DNA of 64,000 nucleotides, taken from NCBI GenBank assembly GCA_905331475.1, contig CAJNYU010004515.1, positions 104,739 to 168,738 on the forward strand, written 5' to 3'. Each line of letters opens with the position of its first letter. The first letter of the stretch is position 1. Shown piece after piece: positions 37,050 through 49,830 of the stretch. The notes beneath the pieces are model-generated. The model was not told the DNA's origin, did not search any database, and saw nothing but the letters and a program-made list of their open reading frames with translations. The translations under genes and the position numbers were made by a program. Source of the stretch: Rotaria socialis. Its lineage: Eukaryota; Rotifera; Eurotatoria; Philodinida; Philodinidae.

Positions 37050-37897
37050 ACAGTTTCTGCTAATCAGAAAAACAATTCTTGCCATTTTGTTTTGTTTGTT
37101 GCTGTTGTTTATTCATATGTTGTCGATTAATAAAGAAAGTACTGGTAGATCGTTTTTGGTTAGAATACAAATATATTTTATGAAAGATGATGTTATTATT
37201 GTATTCAAATTATAACAAGATTCATTATAATATTTAAAAAAAACTACTCATAAACAAATGCAATAAAGTTTTTACCACGCGAAAAATATTGCATTTAAGA
37301 GATTGTTCATCAAATCAACAATATTATATAATATTCTCTTTTTTCTAACTATTAATTCATTAAGAATTATTGTTAAAACAAAATTATTTTAGACTCATGA
37401 AACTGAGCTATATGTTACAAATAATCCTTAGAAGATAACTTAAGAGACTTTTTTTCACTACATATTAAAAAGGAATATTTCGAATTAAGACTATTTATTT
37501 TTTTCAAAATAATAATCAATATTAATTATATCCATGTAAATCTAATTGTTATTAATCTTCAATGAAGAAAGAAGATGAAAACATCAAAATCAATTTCATC
37601 TTGTCACCTATAAAATTCTCAATCATCTAACGTAGAAAACAAGTAAACTGCGGAGTACTAAAAACACTTGCTAATGATTTTTATGCGTAATATTTATACA
37701 ACAAATTTAAGATGAGTTTTATTTAAAAAAAAACAAGAAAAATATGAAGACTTGAGTGGTGTCTTTTGATTTCAAAGAATATTATTCTTTATCCACAGAA
37801 ACGTGGATTGAATCTAGAAAAATAATACTAATTGATAAAGCCACTCAAGTATTTCTCAGCCGAATTTTCTTCAGTCGAACGATTATTACAGTAGACA
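37050..37897. other. Gene-free stretch
   Basis: No gene. ACTTGAGTGG (about 37751) and CCACTCAAGT (about 37850) form a possible 100-bp fold-back; support is weak. Confidence 0.4.
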
Positions 37898-38705
37898 TAT
37901 TGGTACTGTCAAAGAAAATTAATAAAAGTGACTGAAGCTTAGATCAAACGTATATAGATAGAAATCAGGTAGAGTCAGCACAACAAAATATTTTACAATT
38001 AGTTTTCCTCAGCAATGATTATGAAGTACCTCGACTGTTTTCTCTCTCGCTACATAGAATTGTGTGAAAATGTTTCTGCAATTAGCCGTGCCACTTATTC
38101 TAAATTCCGTGCTATAAATGAAACAATCATTTTCTAATCGATCATTTACACAGGCCATTGACTCAGAAAAATCACTGATCAAAGATATATTTTATATGAT
38201 GTCGTCGAGATCGCTAATGGTTATTGTCTTGATAGAAAAGTCTTTAGTTTAACAACTTGGGTTTTTTTTCTTTTTCATATAGAACATGAGGTTCTATTTG
38301 TCAAAAGCAAGTTGTAATCTAGCGTGTTTGCGAAATTTAGATATCAACAAGACATTTTTGAAATTTTAGTAAATTTGATAGTTGACAAAGTTATCTATCC
38401 GATACATTCTAAAAAGTCAGATACTAGTCGTTGTTTCACAATAACTCAGTAAAGAAAATGTTGCCTTCACTATCACACATTTTGCTTGTAATGAATTTTT
38501 TGACTAGTAATGTTAATAAAACTAGTTAAATAATATTGATATTTGTAAACAACAAGATCATATGTTAATGAAAACTATGACTATTTTGATAGTTAAAATC
38601 AATTAATAGGAACGTTTTTATTCCAGGACGAAAATAGACTCACAAGAGAGAATGACCGCTCGCGCCACTCACACTCACACACAATTCTCAGCACCAGCAG
38701 CACAC
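37898..38705 (+). repeat. Dispersed/segmental repeat, copy B
   Basis: Same orientation as 25254-26405 and highly similar over its length, lacking the extra block and fold-back element of copy A. The copies lie about 12.6 kb apart and bracket most of the accessory island. Confidence 0.8.
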
Positions 38706-39229
38706 GTACAAGCAGAACAGAAAAGAGCGAAAGACAAAGAAAATAGTGACAACGATGAAAGGCAATCCCTTGATGAAGTAGTTTCAGTGAATCGACAAAA
38801 AAGTCTGGAACAAAGGGAGATTTGAGAATGATAAGAAGGAGAAAAAATAAACCACCGGCACGTTTGACGAAAAGTAAAACCTTCTTCTTACATGAATAGA
38901 GTGACAGAAAAAGATCACAGCGAAAAAAAAATAAGTACGACCAGCGTCATCTTGGTTTTTTTCTATGTTAGTCGGATCTAACTTAAATAAATCGTACAAG
39001 AATTCACCTAATGCAATGAAAAGGAAAAGACGTCTGTTTAACAGAGGAAAAAAAGAAAAACAAGTAGTAGTAGTAGTAGAAGAAGAAGTAATGAAATATC
39101 TCACCACACAGACACATTCTCTCCTCTCCTACACACACAGTCACACACACAGACTTGAAATGTTTAATTTCTCTCTCTCGTTCTCTCTTGGATTTGTTTT
39201 TATTTATATATAAATCATAAGAAATATGT
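38706..39229. other. 3' flank of importin beta
   Basis: Polypurine stretches, AC- and CT-rich low-complexity sequence around 39110-39190, and no supportable gene. Confidence 0.5.
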
Positions 39230-42200
39230 TCAATTATTTTTGATCTTTCGTATTTCTTTCGTTGCCCACATTGCCAATGTTTTTGTTTTCATTATTTTTG
39301 ATCGTTTTCCTTCAGTTAATAATTTATCAATAGGGTCTCGTTCAACATATTCTATCATTTGTTGGCCATACGATGTAACAAGATCACCAATAAGTCCAAT
39401 AGCTGAACCAATTATTGAATCTGATTTATTTGGATCACGAGCGATTGTTTCAATGAATTGCACCATAAATGGTAATTGACCTGTAACCAATTGTAATTCT
39501 ACAAGCGCTAATGTTGAATCACCGGCCGGTGCAACAGAATTGCGTAGTCCTTGAATAATTCCTGTATACGCAGATAAACAACCTTCACGCAATTCGTTAA
39601 GATAATCAATCATATCATAATCATTTTTTGCGACTTGCGCTCGACATGCTTGATTAAGTGTATTTAATACATGTTCAAGATATTTTTTAAAATAACCACC
39701 GATAGCTAAAGCTATATCACCAAATGTACTTAAAATTTGAGGTTTCACTGAACGATGTAATTTATCATCCTGGAAAAGAATTTATCTTTTGAATTTATTT
39801 ATTTTTTTGTTTTTATACTTACACCAAGACAATTAAGTAGATGAGTCATTATATGATCGCAATAGGGTGCTAATTTATCAAGTAGAGAACGACTTAGATC
39901 GCCTACAACACCGACAGCCGCTGCACAAATTTGATATTCAGCATGATTATTTAATGCTTCGTAAACAAACGGAAGAACATGTTCGACATATTTAATAAAA
40001 TGCAAGCCCAAAACTAAAAGTCCACGAAATTTATAAGATAAAAAAATTAAAAAAATTATGTACAACCTTCAATTAGTGTTCCAATCGCGACAAGTGCATC
40101 TTCCTGTACGGCACTTGCTTTACCACTATTTGATTTAAGCATTTGTAATAAAGCTTGCATGATTGGATCAGATATAAGTGGTGCATCGTTTGGATGCATT
40201 TTTCGAAGTACACTCTAAAATTCAACAAGATAAAATTTACGAGGAAAAAATTGAAAACGTTTTTATTCGATTTTCTATTAGAATATTGAACATCTTTTAT
40301 TTGTAATACTCTTTTATAGTATTATTATGAATTTACCTGAAGTGTTGCACAAAGTAAGGATTGAAGATCACCGATTTGAACTCTATCGTTTGGATTAGCT
40401 GTATGACTTTCAGCTGATATAACACGATTCAATCGATCGAGTACAGTTACGGTAGTTTTTTGAACAGTAACATAACAATCCTTAAGCAAACAAAAAACAT
40501 GAGTAAGGAAATTTCTGGTGACGAATATTTTTACTTTTGGACTATGGCGAATCATTTCCATTAAAGCTTCGTATGCTGCATTACGTAAATTTGATTGATT
40601 TCCGTCCGGTCTAAATGCGAAAATTTCATTTAACTAAAAAAGAAATAGCTCGTCTTTTACCTATCAGTTGTTTCAATAAGTTTTTTAACAATTTCATCAA
40701 AAAATGGTGATAACAAATACGTATTCGGAGTATCATCCTCTTCTGAGCATTCTGCATGATCGTAAGCAGCACGAGCTAAGCTCGAAAACGACTAAAAGAA
40801 AATATTCTTCTTTCTGATTATCACTTAGTTTTTTGTTTTTCGCACATACCCAACAGATATTCGTTGCTACACGTGGTTCATCTGCTAGGCGATTTACAAG
40901 TGCATTGCCGAGAGCTCGAAGTAATTCATCGTTCATAACAGCTTGTGAAACAAATTCAAATATACGACCGATTGTCCATGCTGTTGTATCACGTACGGCA
41001 ACGTTCGAATCACGTAATAGTTCAAGTAAAAATGGAATAGCTTGTTCAGCAATGGGTTTAATAGTTGCAACATCGGGTCCTTCTAACATAGAACCGAATG
41101 CCATAACAGCAGCTTCACGATGTTGCCAATTGGTATGTTTTATATTTTCACTGACAAATGGAAATACATATTGAATTATAGTATCTTCGGCACAATTAGC
41201 TAATAACATAAGACAAACACCAGCAGCTTTACATGGATTCCAATCGTCATCATCGTCGGTTTCTTCTTGCATGGTCAGTCGTTGAAGTAATACAGGTACT
41301 AAATATGGCAATGCGCCACGTGCATAGTAGCGACTTGATCGTTCGGGTTGTCGATTTTGGTCCTGAGCCTAAATATCCATAGAAATGTTTATTAAAAAGA
41401 AATAACATTTTCTTTTCTTACTTCTTGTTGAAGTAATTGTAGTTCATATTCTTCATCGCAAACATTCGACCAAAATTCAATACCTTGTAAAGCGATTTCA
41501 TCGTGTGTAGATTTCATTGCGTCCATAGTAATCTAAAAGTACTCATTTTCTGCATGACAAAACAAACTTTTTCTGGAATTTCAAATAAAACTTACAGCAA
41601 ACAACGCAGGACCCATATAGTATTCCATGTAATCATAATATAATGTGAGTATTTTAACGAGATTTTGTAATGCTGCTACCTGAATCTAAACAAGAAAAAT
41701 GTTAGTAAACTGTTCTTGCACGGAAAACGAGTTACAACTTACTTTTAAATTTGTTGACTGTGTGGCTTCGCATACAACTTGCATAATATAATGACGTTCG
41801 CTCTATTGAAAAGATGATCCGAATTACTATTCGAAATAAAGCTCCGTTTTTAATCTTACATCATTTTGAAAATTATTCTTTGTAAATTCCAAGGAATTGA
41901 GCATAGCTGTTGTAGCTGCAAGTCGAACATGATCATTGGTTTCTTCTTTACGCATACCATATACAAGTGCAGTTAATATAACATTACTTTGAGGTACAAG
42001 TACGTTTGAATCCTAACAAAGAAAAGTAAATTTCTGCCTAAAAAAAAGAAATTTACTTACAATATCTTGACATATATAACCGAGTGCTTCTAAACTCGCT
42101 TCACGAATATTATCAGGTCTGCCAACAGTTGTTACATTTGCAACTAATTGTTCTATTCATAGACAACACACGAAATACAAAAATATGCGTCGAGTTAATT

Positions 42201-42834
42201 CGAAAAACATACCGATTAAATCTCGCCATTGGCCACGTGGTAATTCAGCACAAGCTATATAACCAACACATTGTGCGGCTTGTGATGGTTTTGTTGTTTC
42301 AGTCCCGAGAGAATTGAAACACTAATACAATAGAGAATTTTATGAAACGAATATATTCAATTGAAATTTTACATTATTTTTGACATGATTTCTGACGTCT
42401 TCTGGTATAAGAAGCCATCGGTCTTGAAAAGCTTTTATATCATCGCGTGAATAAAGTGCGTTTTTAAGTTGTAGTGCTAGAAAACGAACGTAAAATATCA
42501 AATCATTTTTGTCAACAAAAATTACCTGCTTGAGTACGTGCTGTTGGATTATTTGTGGAAGTATTTAAAATATCGGAAAGTTGTTTTAAAAGTTCAGGCT
42601 ACAAAAGCAAATAACTCGCGTCTAGTTCGAATGAATGTTTTTTTTGCTATGGTACAAACATACCAAATTTTGTTCAGCTGCTTTAGCAAGAAAATTTCGT
42701 GCATTCTCCAAATCGGCCTGTGCTGAAAAAAATGTCCATAGATATATATATGTATATATGTCCTATGCGAAATCTAAACACCTACATCCAGTGACTGTTC
42801 GATCGAGAATAAGGATGAGCTCTTGTGCGGCCAT
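39230..42834 (-). CDS. KPNB1: Importin subunit beta-1
   Basis: Seventeen exons with consistent GT-AG junctions give 882 aa (human 876). In order: 42834-42786, 42722-42664, 42598-42526, 42476-42373, 42321-42213, 42152-42061, 42012-41860, 41802-41743, 41685-41596, 41532-41422, 41368-40850, 40791-40661, 40610-40535, 40480-40337, 40214-40067, 40013-39823, 39769-39230. HEAT repeats run throughout. Landmarks: [30 protein letters not shown], the acidic loop [29 protein letters not shown], and the C-terminal LLTEGKRSK / MWATKEIRK. Importin beta carries cargo, often with importin alpha, through nuclear pores and is released by Ran-GTP. One donor (intron after 40067) is the unusual GTTGTA. The ORF at 40833-41174 on the other strand is a shadow. 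Confidence 0.97.
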
Positions 42835-43010
42835 CGTACTTATTTAGTTAAAAAGAAAAAAAAGTTAAAAGTCAATCTAGAAACACAATAGTATAGATGA
42901 AATTGTTATTTCCCTTTTTCGTTTTTATTTGCACATGCTCTCTTTATTTTCTTTATTCTTATGTTTTTCCTATGTTATATTAAAATGAACAAAACAATAA
43001 ACAGTTTTGT

Positions 43011-43648
43011 TTATGCAAGAAGAGCAGCGGCTGTTGATGATTCATATTTCCATGTTGGAGGTAAAACTTTTTTGGTTTTGTAATATCGTGCCAAACGATG
43101 AATACGGCTTTCAACAAGAATTAAGCGGAATTTTGAATCTTTATCTTTACGATTACGTTCCAAATGTTTACGAATAGCAACAGCTTTCTTAATCAAATGA
43201 TGTAAATCTTCTGGTTTACTTGGTGCGAGCCCTTTTGCTTTCATAATACGCAAGATTTTATTTCCGGTTACGAAACGAGTTTGAGCAACACCGTGTGAAT
43301 CACGAAGAATAACACCTGGAAAAATAAAAGAAAAAAGACATTTCTATTGTTTGCTTCTATTTCAATATCGTCAATCTTTTACCGATTTGTGATGGTGTTA
43401 AACCTTTTTTAGCCAATTTGCAGATTTGATCTACAACATCTTCTGATGTTAATTTAAGCCACTATTTAAAAAGAATGACATTTTAAATCATTATTGAAGC
43501 TTTTAAAAAATGACTTACCGATGGAACAGTTCGTTTGTAGGGTAAAGCAGAATCTGAAATACCCTTTCTAGAAGAAATTAGATTTTTATTAAAGAAAAAA
43601 AATTGCATAGATAAAAAGTACTCACCCAGGAGCATGCATACGACCCAT
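43011..43648 (-). CDS. RPS13: 40S ribosomal protein S13 (uS15)
   Basis: Four exons (43648-43626, 43567-43519, 43461-43383, 43315-43011) give 151 aa, exactly the usual animal length. It starts [12 protein letters not shown], continues [20 protein letters not shown] and [20 protein letters not shown], and ends [13 protein letters not shown]. It is a component of the small ribosomal subunit. All introns are below 70 bp. The gene lies head-to-tail behind importin beta on the same strand, about 175 bp upstream of that gene's start codon. Confidence 0.98.
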
Positions 43649-43681
43649 GTTGATAGTTTTGTCTTACGAACGAATCGAAAT

Positions 43682-43683
43682 CT
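43682..43683 (-). promoter_or_regulatory. Candidate 5'-leader splice acceptor of RPS13
   Basis: CTAATTTTTAG on the minus strand ends 33 nt before the ATG, with no donor seen nearby upstream. It could be the acceptor of a 5'-UTR intron or of spliced-leader trans-splicing, which is reported in bdelloids. Confidence 0.4.
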
Positions 43684-45027
43684 AAAAATTAGCAGAAGCT
43701 AAACGTATGATTTGTTAGTCAAAAATGGACATGAATGGTTGTGTCTTCGAACGAAATAAATAAATAATGGCCCTATTGAATTCACTTTGGCCTCCGATTG
43801 GAAAATTTCGCAAGATAAAAATATTGAAGATATTTTATAACAAAAATAATTCAAAGATAGTATTTGTTCCTAGAAAAAATTATTTTATTTTCATACTGAA
43901 AAAAGTTAAAGCTGATTCTGATTAGAGAAAAAAAGTAGCCAATAGTTTTATTTCTAGGATTTGTTTGTCAATATCCGTAACCAAAAAAAAAGTCTTTTGT
44001 TCTGATGAAAAGATGGAAGATTCATATTTATTATTGGCTCATAAATTTTTAGAATATTTTAGAAATAATTTCGTTTTTTTAGATTATTTAGGATAATCAA
44101 TAATTGCTGAAGGTATAAGATTTGACAGCTTAGAATTAGAATATCAATATTTACAGTCTTGTTAAGATATAATTTTTTAACGACTTTAATCTTAGTTTCT
44201 TTTTTTTCTGAAACAATTTATCTATTTTAATACATATCGCTTGTTTTATTGGGAAAAAAGAAACGCATTCATTTTTTAAAGCGCGTCTATGCTAAGAATG
44301 ATGAATTATTGTTACAAAAACTTGACCGATCTATACGTATAGTATAGACTCCTTGATAAAATATTACCCATTAGTATATGTGTATTATTTATATGCATAC
44401 TTGAATTGTATCCCCCTTGTCATAAGTCTTTTTTCTAAAATGCATCTAAATATTTAGTACGCTTTATAATTGTTCTTTAAATAATTTATCTGATTGATTT
44501 TTCCTGATATGATTACTTTATTTAATGTATAATTTTAAATTTATTCAAATATTCCCTTCCAATACTTAACTTTTATAATAAGATGTATGTAGTTTTTTTT
44601 CTGTTTTATATCATACATTGATGCCCTTATGAACCTTGCGCATTTAATAAATCTATTGAATAGATAATATGATAAACTCATTTATACATAACAGGAATCA
44701 TATGAAATAGACGCTATAGAATTTTTTTCATTGAATCGACAAAGTCGATCTTACTGCTTTAATTTTCAGTATAAAACAAAAGAAATATATTAAACCCGTT
44801 ATATATATTTATAAATATGAATCCCTTACGATATACTGTTCCATCTTTTTTTTTTTTATTAAATTGAATTTAAAATAATATTGATTGAATATATTTACCT
44901 TGATGATGAAAGCTATCTTGTCCAAATGATGTCATTAATATTGTAGATTTTATTTGAATAGAATAATATTTTGATAGAAAATAAGTTTGATACGCAGGAA
45001 AAGTTTGTTAATATTTTTCATTTTTAC
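43684..45027. other. Divergent intergenic region
   Basis: About 1.3 kb of very AT-rich sequence between RPS13 (-) and the RGG gene (+). It presumably holds both promoters. No ORF or repeat could be supported. Confidence 0.5.
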
Positions 45028-45029
45028 AG
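45028..45029 (+). promoter_or_regulatory. Candidate leader splice acceptor of the RGG gene
   Basis: TTTTTACAG ends 25 nt before the start codon at 45055. Same alternatives as for RPS13. Confidence 0.35.
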
Positions 45030-45054
45030 TTTTTTGAGGGAACAATAATTCGTG

Positions 45055-47884
45055 ATGTCGTCACATCATCGTTCCGGTGGTCCACCTTCATTGATGGACG
45101 ATGTATCCGATTTTGTAAGTGTACCAACAACTATTCGATAGACAATAGGAACTTTCTGTTTGTTTAGGATCGTAATATGCATTCAAATCGTTTCGAAAGT
45201 GGCAGAGGTGGTCGGGGTCGCGGTGGAATGAGAGGAAGAGGTGATGGTGATGGAGGTGGAATGCGAGGTCGAGGTGGTTTTATGCCTCGAGGTGGTGGTT
45301 CTCGTGGTGGACGTGGTGATTTTCAACCACGTGATCGCTTCAATAATAATTTCAATCGATCTTACGATGACCAACGTGGTGGAGATGGTGGTCCAGCGAA
45401 GATGCCTAGCCTGTTTGATATTGATCAAGGACCAATGCGACCGTTTGATCGTGACAATAATCGCGGCGGAGGTCGAGGACGAATGCCATATCCACGAGGA
45501 GACGGTGGTCCTGGTCGTGGTTCATCAGGAGGAGGAGGAGGTGGCGATGATCGATATCGTCATTCAGGTTCAAAACAAGGTTCAACAGATGGGCCACCTT
45601 CGTTACTCGATTTTGGAAATGAAAAATCAATTATACCAGCTAATACTGGTAATAATTCGTTACCATCACTTTTATCAGTACAAGTTGAAAGCTCAGGTAG
45701 ACAGTTTGTTCCTATTCTTGCAATGGAGTTTGAGATAAAATTTATTTTATAGGGGTACCAATACCAGGACCTGAGCCGAACAAATCATTAGATTCGCATA
45801 AAGAACATCAACATGATGACAATTTAAATACACGATCAGATAGTACGTTGTTTCGTCTCGTTTCTTTTCTTTCTAACCAGACATAAATTTACGCAGGTCA
45901 TTCATCTCGTGAAAGCGAAAGTCGATATCGTGATCGAGATTCTCGTAAACCAACTCGAGGTGGTTTTAATCGATCTTCGTCATTTAATAGGTATATTATT
46001 ATTTTTTGAACGACAGTACGTTTTATAATTCTACTGTTTCAGAGATCGTTCACGTTCACCGCGTGATCGAGATCGAGATCGGCATGGTCCTCCACGCGAT
46101 GATCGTCGTGGTGGACGAGGAGGAAGAGGAGGTGGTGGTGATGACCGTGGCGGTGATCGTGGTGGAGGTCGAGGTGGTCATCATAGTAATCCACGTGAAC
46201 CACATCAATCACGGTTTGGCCCCGATAATAATCAACCACCATGGCAAGATCGTCGAGAAGGTGGACGTGGTGGTGGTCGAGGTGGTTTTCATGATCGTCA
46301 ACATGATATGGGCGGCCATTATCGAGCTAATGAACAGTTACCACCAGGTATTTATTCAATGCATTGATGACGAAATTTGTCATTACATATTTCTATTTAG
46401 ATAATCATCCATTTAGTCGAGATGGTCGACCCAATTTTGATGGGCCACCACCTCAAAATCGACCTTATCAAGATAATTTTCAACATGGAAATTATGATTC
46501 AATGGGACCCAATCCACACAGTCGAGGAAATATGCAACAACCATCTAATTTCAATCAAGGACCACCGCCTAATCGTTCCGACTTTTACCCTCCAAATACT
46601 AATAATCCATCTTATCAACAGCATAATACACGTAGCGGTGGTCGTCCAAGTCGTTTTACTGATCGACAAGACGACTATGAAGATGATCGACCATTAACTA
46701 AACCAAATTTTTCTCTCCCAAATGTTACAACAACAACAGCACCACTTTATATGAATCAACCAACAAATCCAACATATAGTCAAACACGACCATCAATGTC
46801 ATCAGCATATTCTTCTCAGCAACCACCGTCAGCTATGTTTCCACCAGGTGGACCTCAACATAATGCACAACAATCACCATTCGGTTGGCCTAATCAACAA
46901 CAACAAGGTGTTCCGAATTCCCATATGACACAATCTCTTTTATCGCTTGCTGCAAATGATCAACAAAATCCAAATATGTCAGGACCGCCACCACCGAATT
47001 CTTTCTATGGCAGTAATAATGATTATCACAGGCAGCAGCAACAACAACAGCAACCACCGTCGGCTAATCAATACTATTCAGGTGTTCCACCTGTTCCTCC
47101 TCAAGCTGGTAACAAACCTCCAAATGCGAATGGTCAGTGCTTATATTTTTATTTAATTGTAAATCATTTTTTTTTTGCGTCTTTCTAGTTCAAACAAGTG
47201 CTACATCAGTACCAGCACAACAACCTGTTCCTCCTGCAACAGGTGCAAATACAGCAGCAGCTTCAAGTGCTGTAAATACAGATGCTTGGCAACAGTATTA
47301 TCAACAATACTGGTAATGTTGAAAAATGTTTTTCACAATAATTCAATATCTGTTTTGTTTTTTTGCTGATAGGCAATATATGCAACAACAACAACAAGTA
47401 ACTGCTCAACCAGCCTCTACTCAACAACCGTTTCCACAGTTACAAGCAGCAGGTTTGAGAGAGAGAAATACTTTTTCGATACATATAGTTCATGATAAAT
47501 ATTAATATTCAGCACCAACACCAGCAGTAAAACAACCAACAAATGCAGCTGCACCTGCTGCTAATACACAAGATGCGGCTGCAAATCAAGCTAATACGAA
47601 TGCATGGACTCAATACTGGTAAGGTTTCTTTTCTTTTCTTTTTGAATTGAGCCAAGCTCATAATCAAAAATACTAATAGGATGCAATACCAAGCATATAT
47701 GCAGCAGCAACAGCAACCTCAAACTACACCAACATCTGGTTCAACAACAATAGCAGCTCCCTCTCAACTTTATCAACAAACAACAGGAAAACAACAAATC
47801 TCATCTGGCTCAACATCAAACACAAATACATCCTCAGGTGGTCCGTCTACATCGAATTGGCAAACATGGTTTAATCCTAAATAA
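45055..47884 (+). CDS. RGG-, Pro- and Gln-rich protein with AWxxYY repeats (RNA-binding type)
   Basis: Ten exons (45055-45114, 45168-45696, 45753-45842, 45897-45990, 46043-46347, 46401-47132, 47189-47312, 47373-47452, 47513-47618, 47680-47884) give 774 aa. The N-terminal third is RGG/GRGG-rich, followed by an RS/RD-rich block (RDRSRSPRDRDRD), then Pro/Gln/Asn-rich low-complexity sequence. A short motif recurs: PPSLMDD, MPSLFDI, PPSLLDF and LPSLLS, with QSLLSLA further on. The C-terminus has three related units, DAWQQYYQQYWQYMQ, NAWTQYWMQYQAYMQ and SNWQTWF, similar to the AWxxYY motifs at the C-terminus of FUBP/KHSRP proteins. No KH or RRM domain is visible. Likely a nuclear RNA-associated or condensate-forming protein; orthology not established. 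Long ORFs on other frames here are shadows of the Arg/Gly codons. Confidence 0.85.
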
Positions 47885-48272
47885 TAAAAACAATATATTG
47901 TTATATTGTTTTTCTTTTTGTTAGATTGATGAACATTTATGGCTTGAGAAATAAATTATTTAACTCAAAAAATAAAAAATCTTGTTTCATTCATGTGAAG
48001 AAAACAAAAAAAAACAATGTTTCGTTTCTTTGTTTTTTGGCACTAGTGCTTTGTGTCTAATTGTATTGTTGTCATTATTTGTTTTTCTTTCTTTCTTTCT
48101 TTTCTACACATATCTTCGTGCACCTTTTTTTGTTTGTCTCTCTCTCTCTCTCTCTCTTTATCTTTCTATACATATATATAAATAACTCTAAAAGCAAAAC
48201 ATAACGGACATGTTTAATGGTGATAATTAACAATTTGTTTATATATGGTTTTGTTTTTTTGCAGAATTCATT
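47885..48272 (+). other. Short spacer with candidate trans-splice acceptor
   Basis: The 3' flank of the RGG gene (AATAAA near 47950), a CT run at about 48138-48158, then TTTTTTTGCAG ending at 48264, only 8 nt before the RBBP4-like ATG. No first exon is visible upstream. Confidence 0.45.
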
Positions 48273-49830
48273 ATGGAACTTGAACCCATTATTGTTCCTA
48301 TTGAAGAAAATGATAGTGAAATTCAACAACAAGAAGATGATATAGAAAGTGATGGTTACGATCAAGTATTTCAATCGACAGAATTTTGTCGTTGGAGGAA
48401 AAATGCTCCTTATTTGTATAATATGCTTTTCTATGAACTACTCGAATGTCCATCGCCAACTGTTCAATGGCTTGATCAACATACAGTTAAAGGTGATCTT
48501 AAATGTGATTATTATCGTTTAATTATTGGCACACAAGGTGGACGTACACCAACGGATTCTCGCAATGAATTAATCGGTATGTACATTATTAGCTGTAATT
48601 TATTCACTTATTGTTTGATTCTTGTTTTTCTAGTCGTTGAAATGCGTCTTCCAATGTTAGAATACGATTTTTCTAAGCAACCCGATCAAGGCTTCGATGA
48701 ACTCACAGGTGAACATGGCGGATACGAAATGGGCATTCGAGGATCAAGTAAAGATTATCTTTAAGGAAAAATTTTTGAATACTGATCTATTTGTCTTTTT
48801 TTCTTAAGTGCATCCATATGCGCCTATGTATCATGTTGGTGATGTAAATAAATCCCGTGCTATGCCTCAAAATACATTTAAAATTGCAAGTTTTTCATCG
48901 ATCAATGATATTTTCCTATTTGATTATAGTAAACATCCAAGTAAATTAAATCCAGATGGTAAATGCCGACCACAAGCTATTCTACGTGGACACACTGATG
49001 AAGGTTTTGCTTTATCATGGCATCCAATGCAACAGGGTTTATTATTGAGTGGTGCTCAAGATGGAAAAATGTGTGTATGGAATTTAGAAAAAATGCCAAA
49101 TAGTTCAACAACAACCACAACGACAGCTCATAATGGTATTGAATGTAATACAATAATTGATCCAGTTGAAATAATTGATTCACAAAGAAAGCTTGTTGAT
49201 GCTATTCAATGGCATCCAAGGTATGAAAAATTGTTTCTTATATCTATTGCAAACATGAATTCCATTTGTTTTTCTTTCAGTCATCCAGCTGTATTCGGAG
49301 CAGCTGCAGCTTCAGGTACTTTACTTATAACTGATCTTCGTGCATCATCGGGCACTGCTGCACTTATTGATCCACTACTTTCATCAACATCATCTTCAAC
49401 ATCAGCATCGAAAACTCTTCAGTTTCGTGTTAAAGTTCACGCAGCTGATTGTAATTGTTTAGCATTTCATCCTGCTAATGAATATGCTGTTTTAACTGGT
49501 TCGGACGATGCCACGATAGCATTATGGGATATGCGAAATCTATCCAAAGAAATTCGACGTTTTGAACAACGTCATCGTGATGGTGTACTAGAAGTAGCAT
49601 GGAGTCCAATAGCACCAACTGTATTTGCATCGAGTAGTGCTGATCGACACGTACTTGTATGGGACATTAAATCGAAGGATGGAGTTATTTTTGATCATAA
49701 AGGTCACGATGCACGTATACCTGATATAAGTTGGCATCCAACACGACCTATGATTGCATCTGTTGCTGAAGACTCATCATTTCAAATTTGGGAAGCGAAT
49801 ATCGTTGAAAATCTTATTAATAGTATTTAA
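48273..49830 (+). CDS. RBBP4/7 (MSI1, CAF1 p48)-type WD40 histone-binding protein
   Basis: Four exons (48273-48576, 48634-48747, 48809-49220, 49281-49830) give 459 aa (RBBP4 is 425). The N-terminal helix region WRKNAPYLYNMLFYELLECPSPTVQWL matches the histone H4-binding helix of the family (WKKNTPFLYD...). Then come MPQNTFKIASFSS, FDYSKHPSKLNPDGKC, LRGHTDEGFALSWHP and typical WD repeats (LTGSDDATIALWDMR, FASSSADRHVLVWD), ending WEANIVENLINSI. Family members are chaperone subunits of CAF-1, NuRD, PRC2 and HAT1. This copy diverges strongly from RBBP4: EWPS is ECPS, and a Ser/Thr loop sits near residue 240. It could be a paralogue rather than the main RBBP4. A polyadenylation signal lies at 49977. 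Confidence 0.9.

Noticed and set aside
36878-37215. ORFs of 61 and 104 codons
   Set aside because: They come from the TCCGA repeat block and adjacent AT-rich sequence; no protein signature.
37751-37850. Possible 100-bp fold-back with ACTTGAGTGG ends
   Set aside because: Only about 10 bp pair well; too weak to call an element.
40833-41174. 113-codon plus-strand ORF
   Set aside because: It lies opposite importin beta exon 11 and is a shadow.
45183-45630. Long antisense ORFs opposite the RGG gene
   Set aside because: They arise from Arg/Gly/Pro codon bias of the sense gene and have no domain content.
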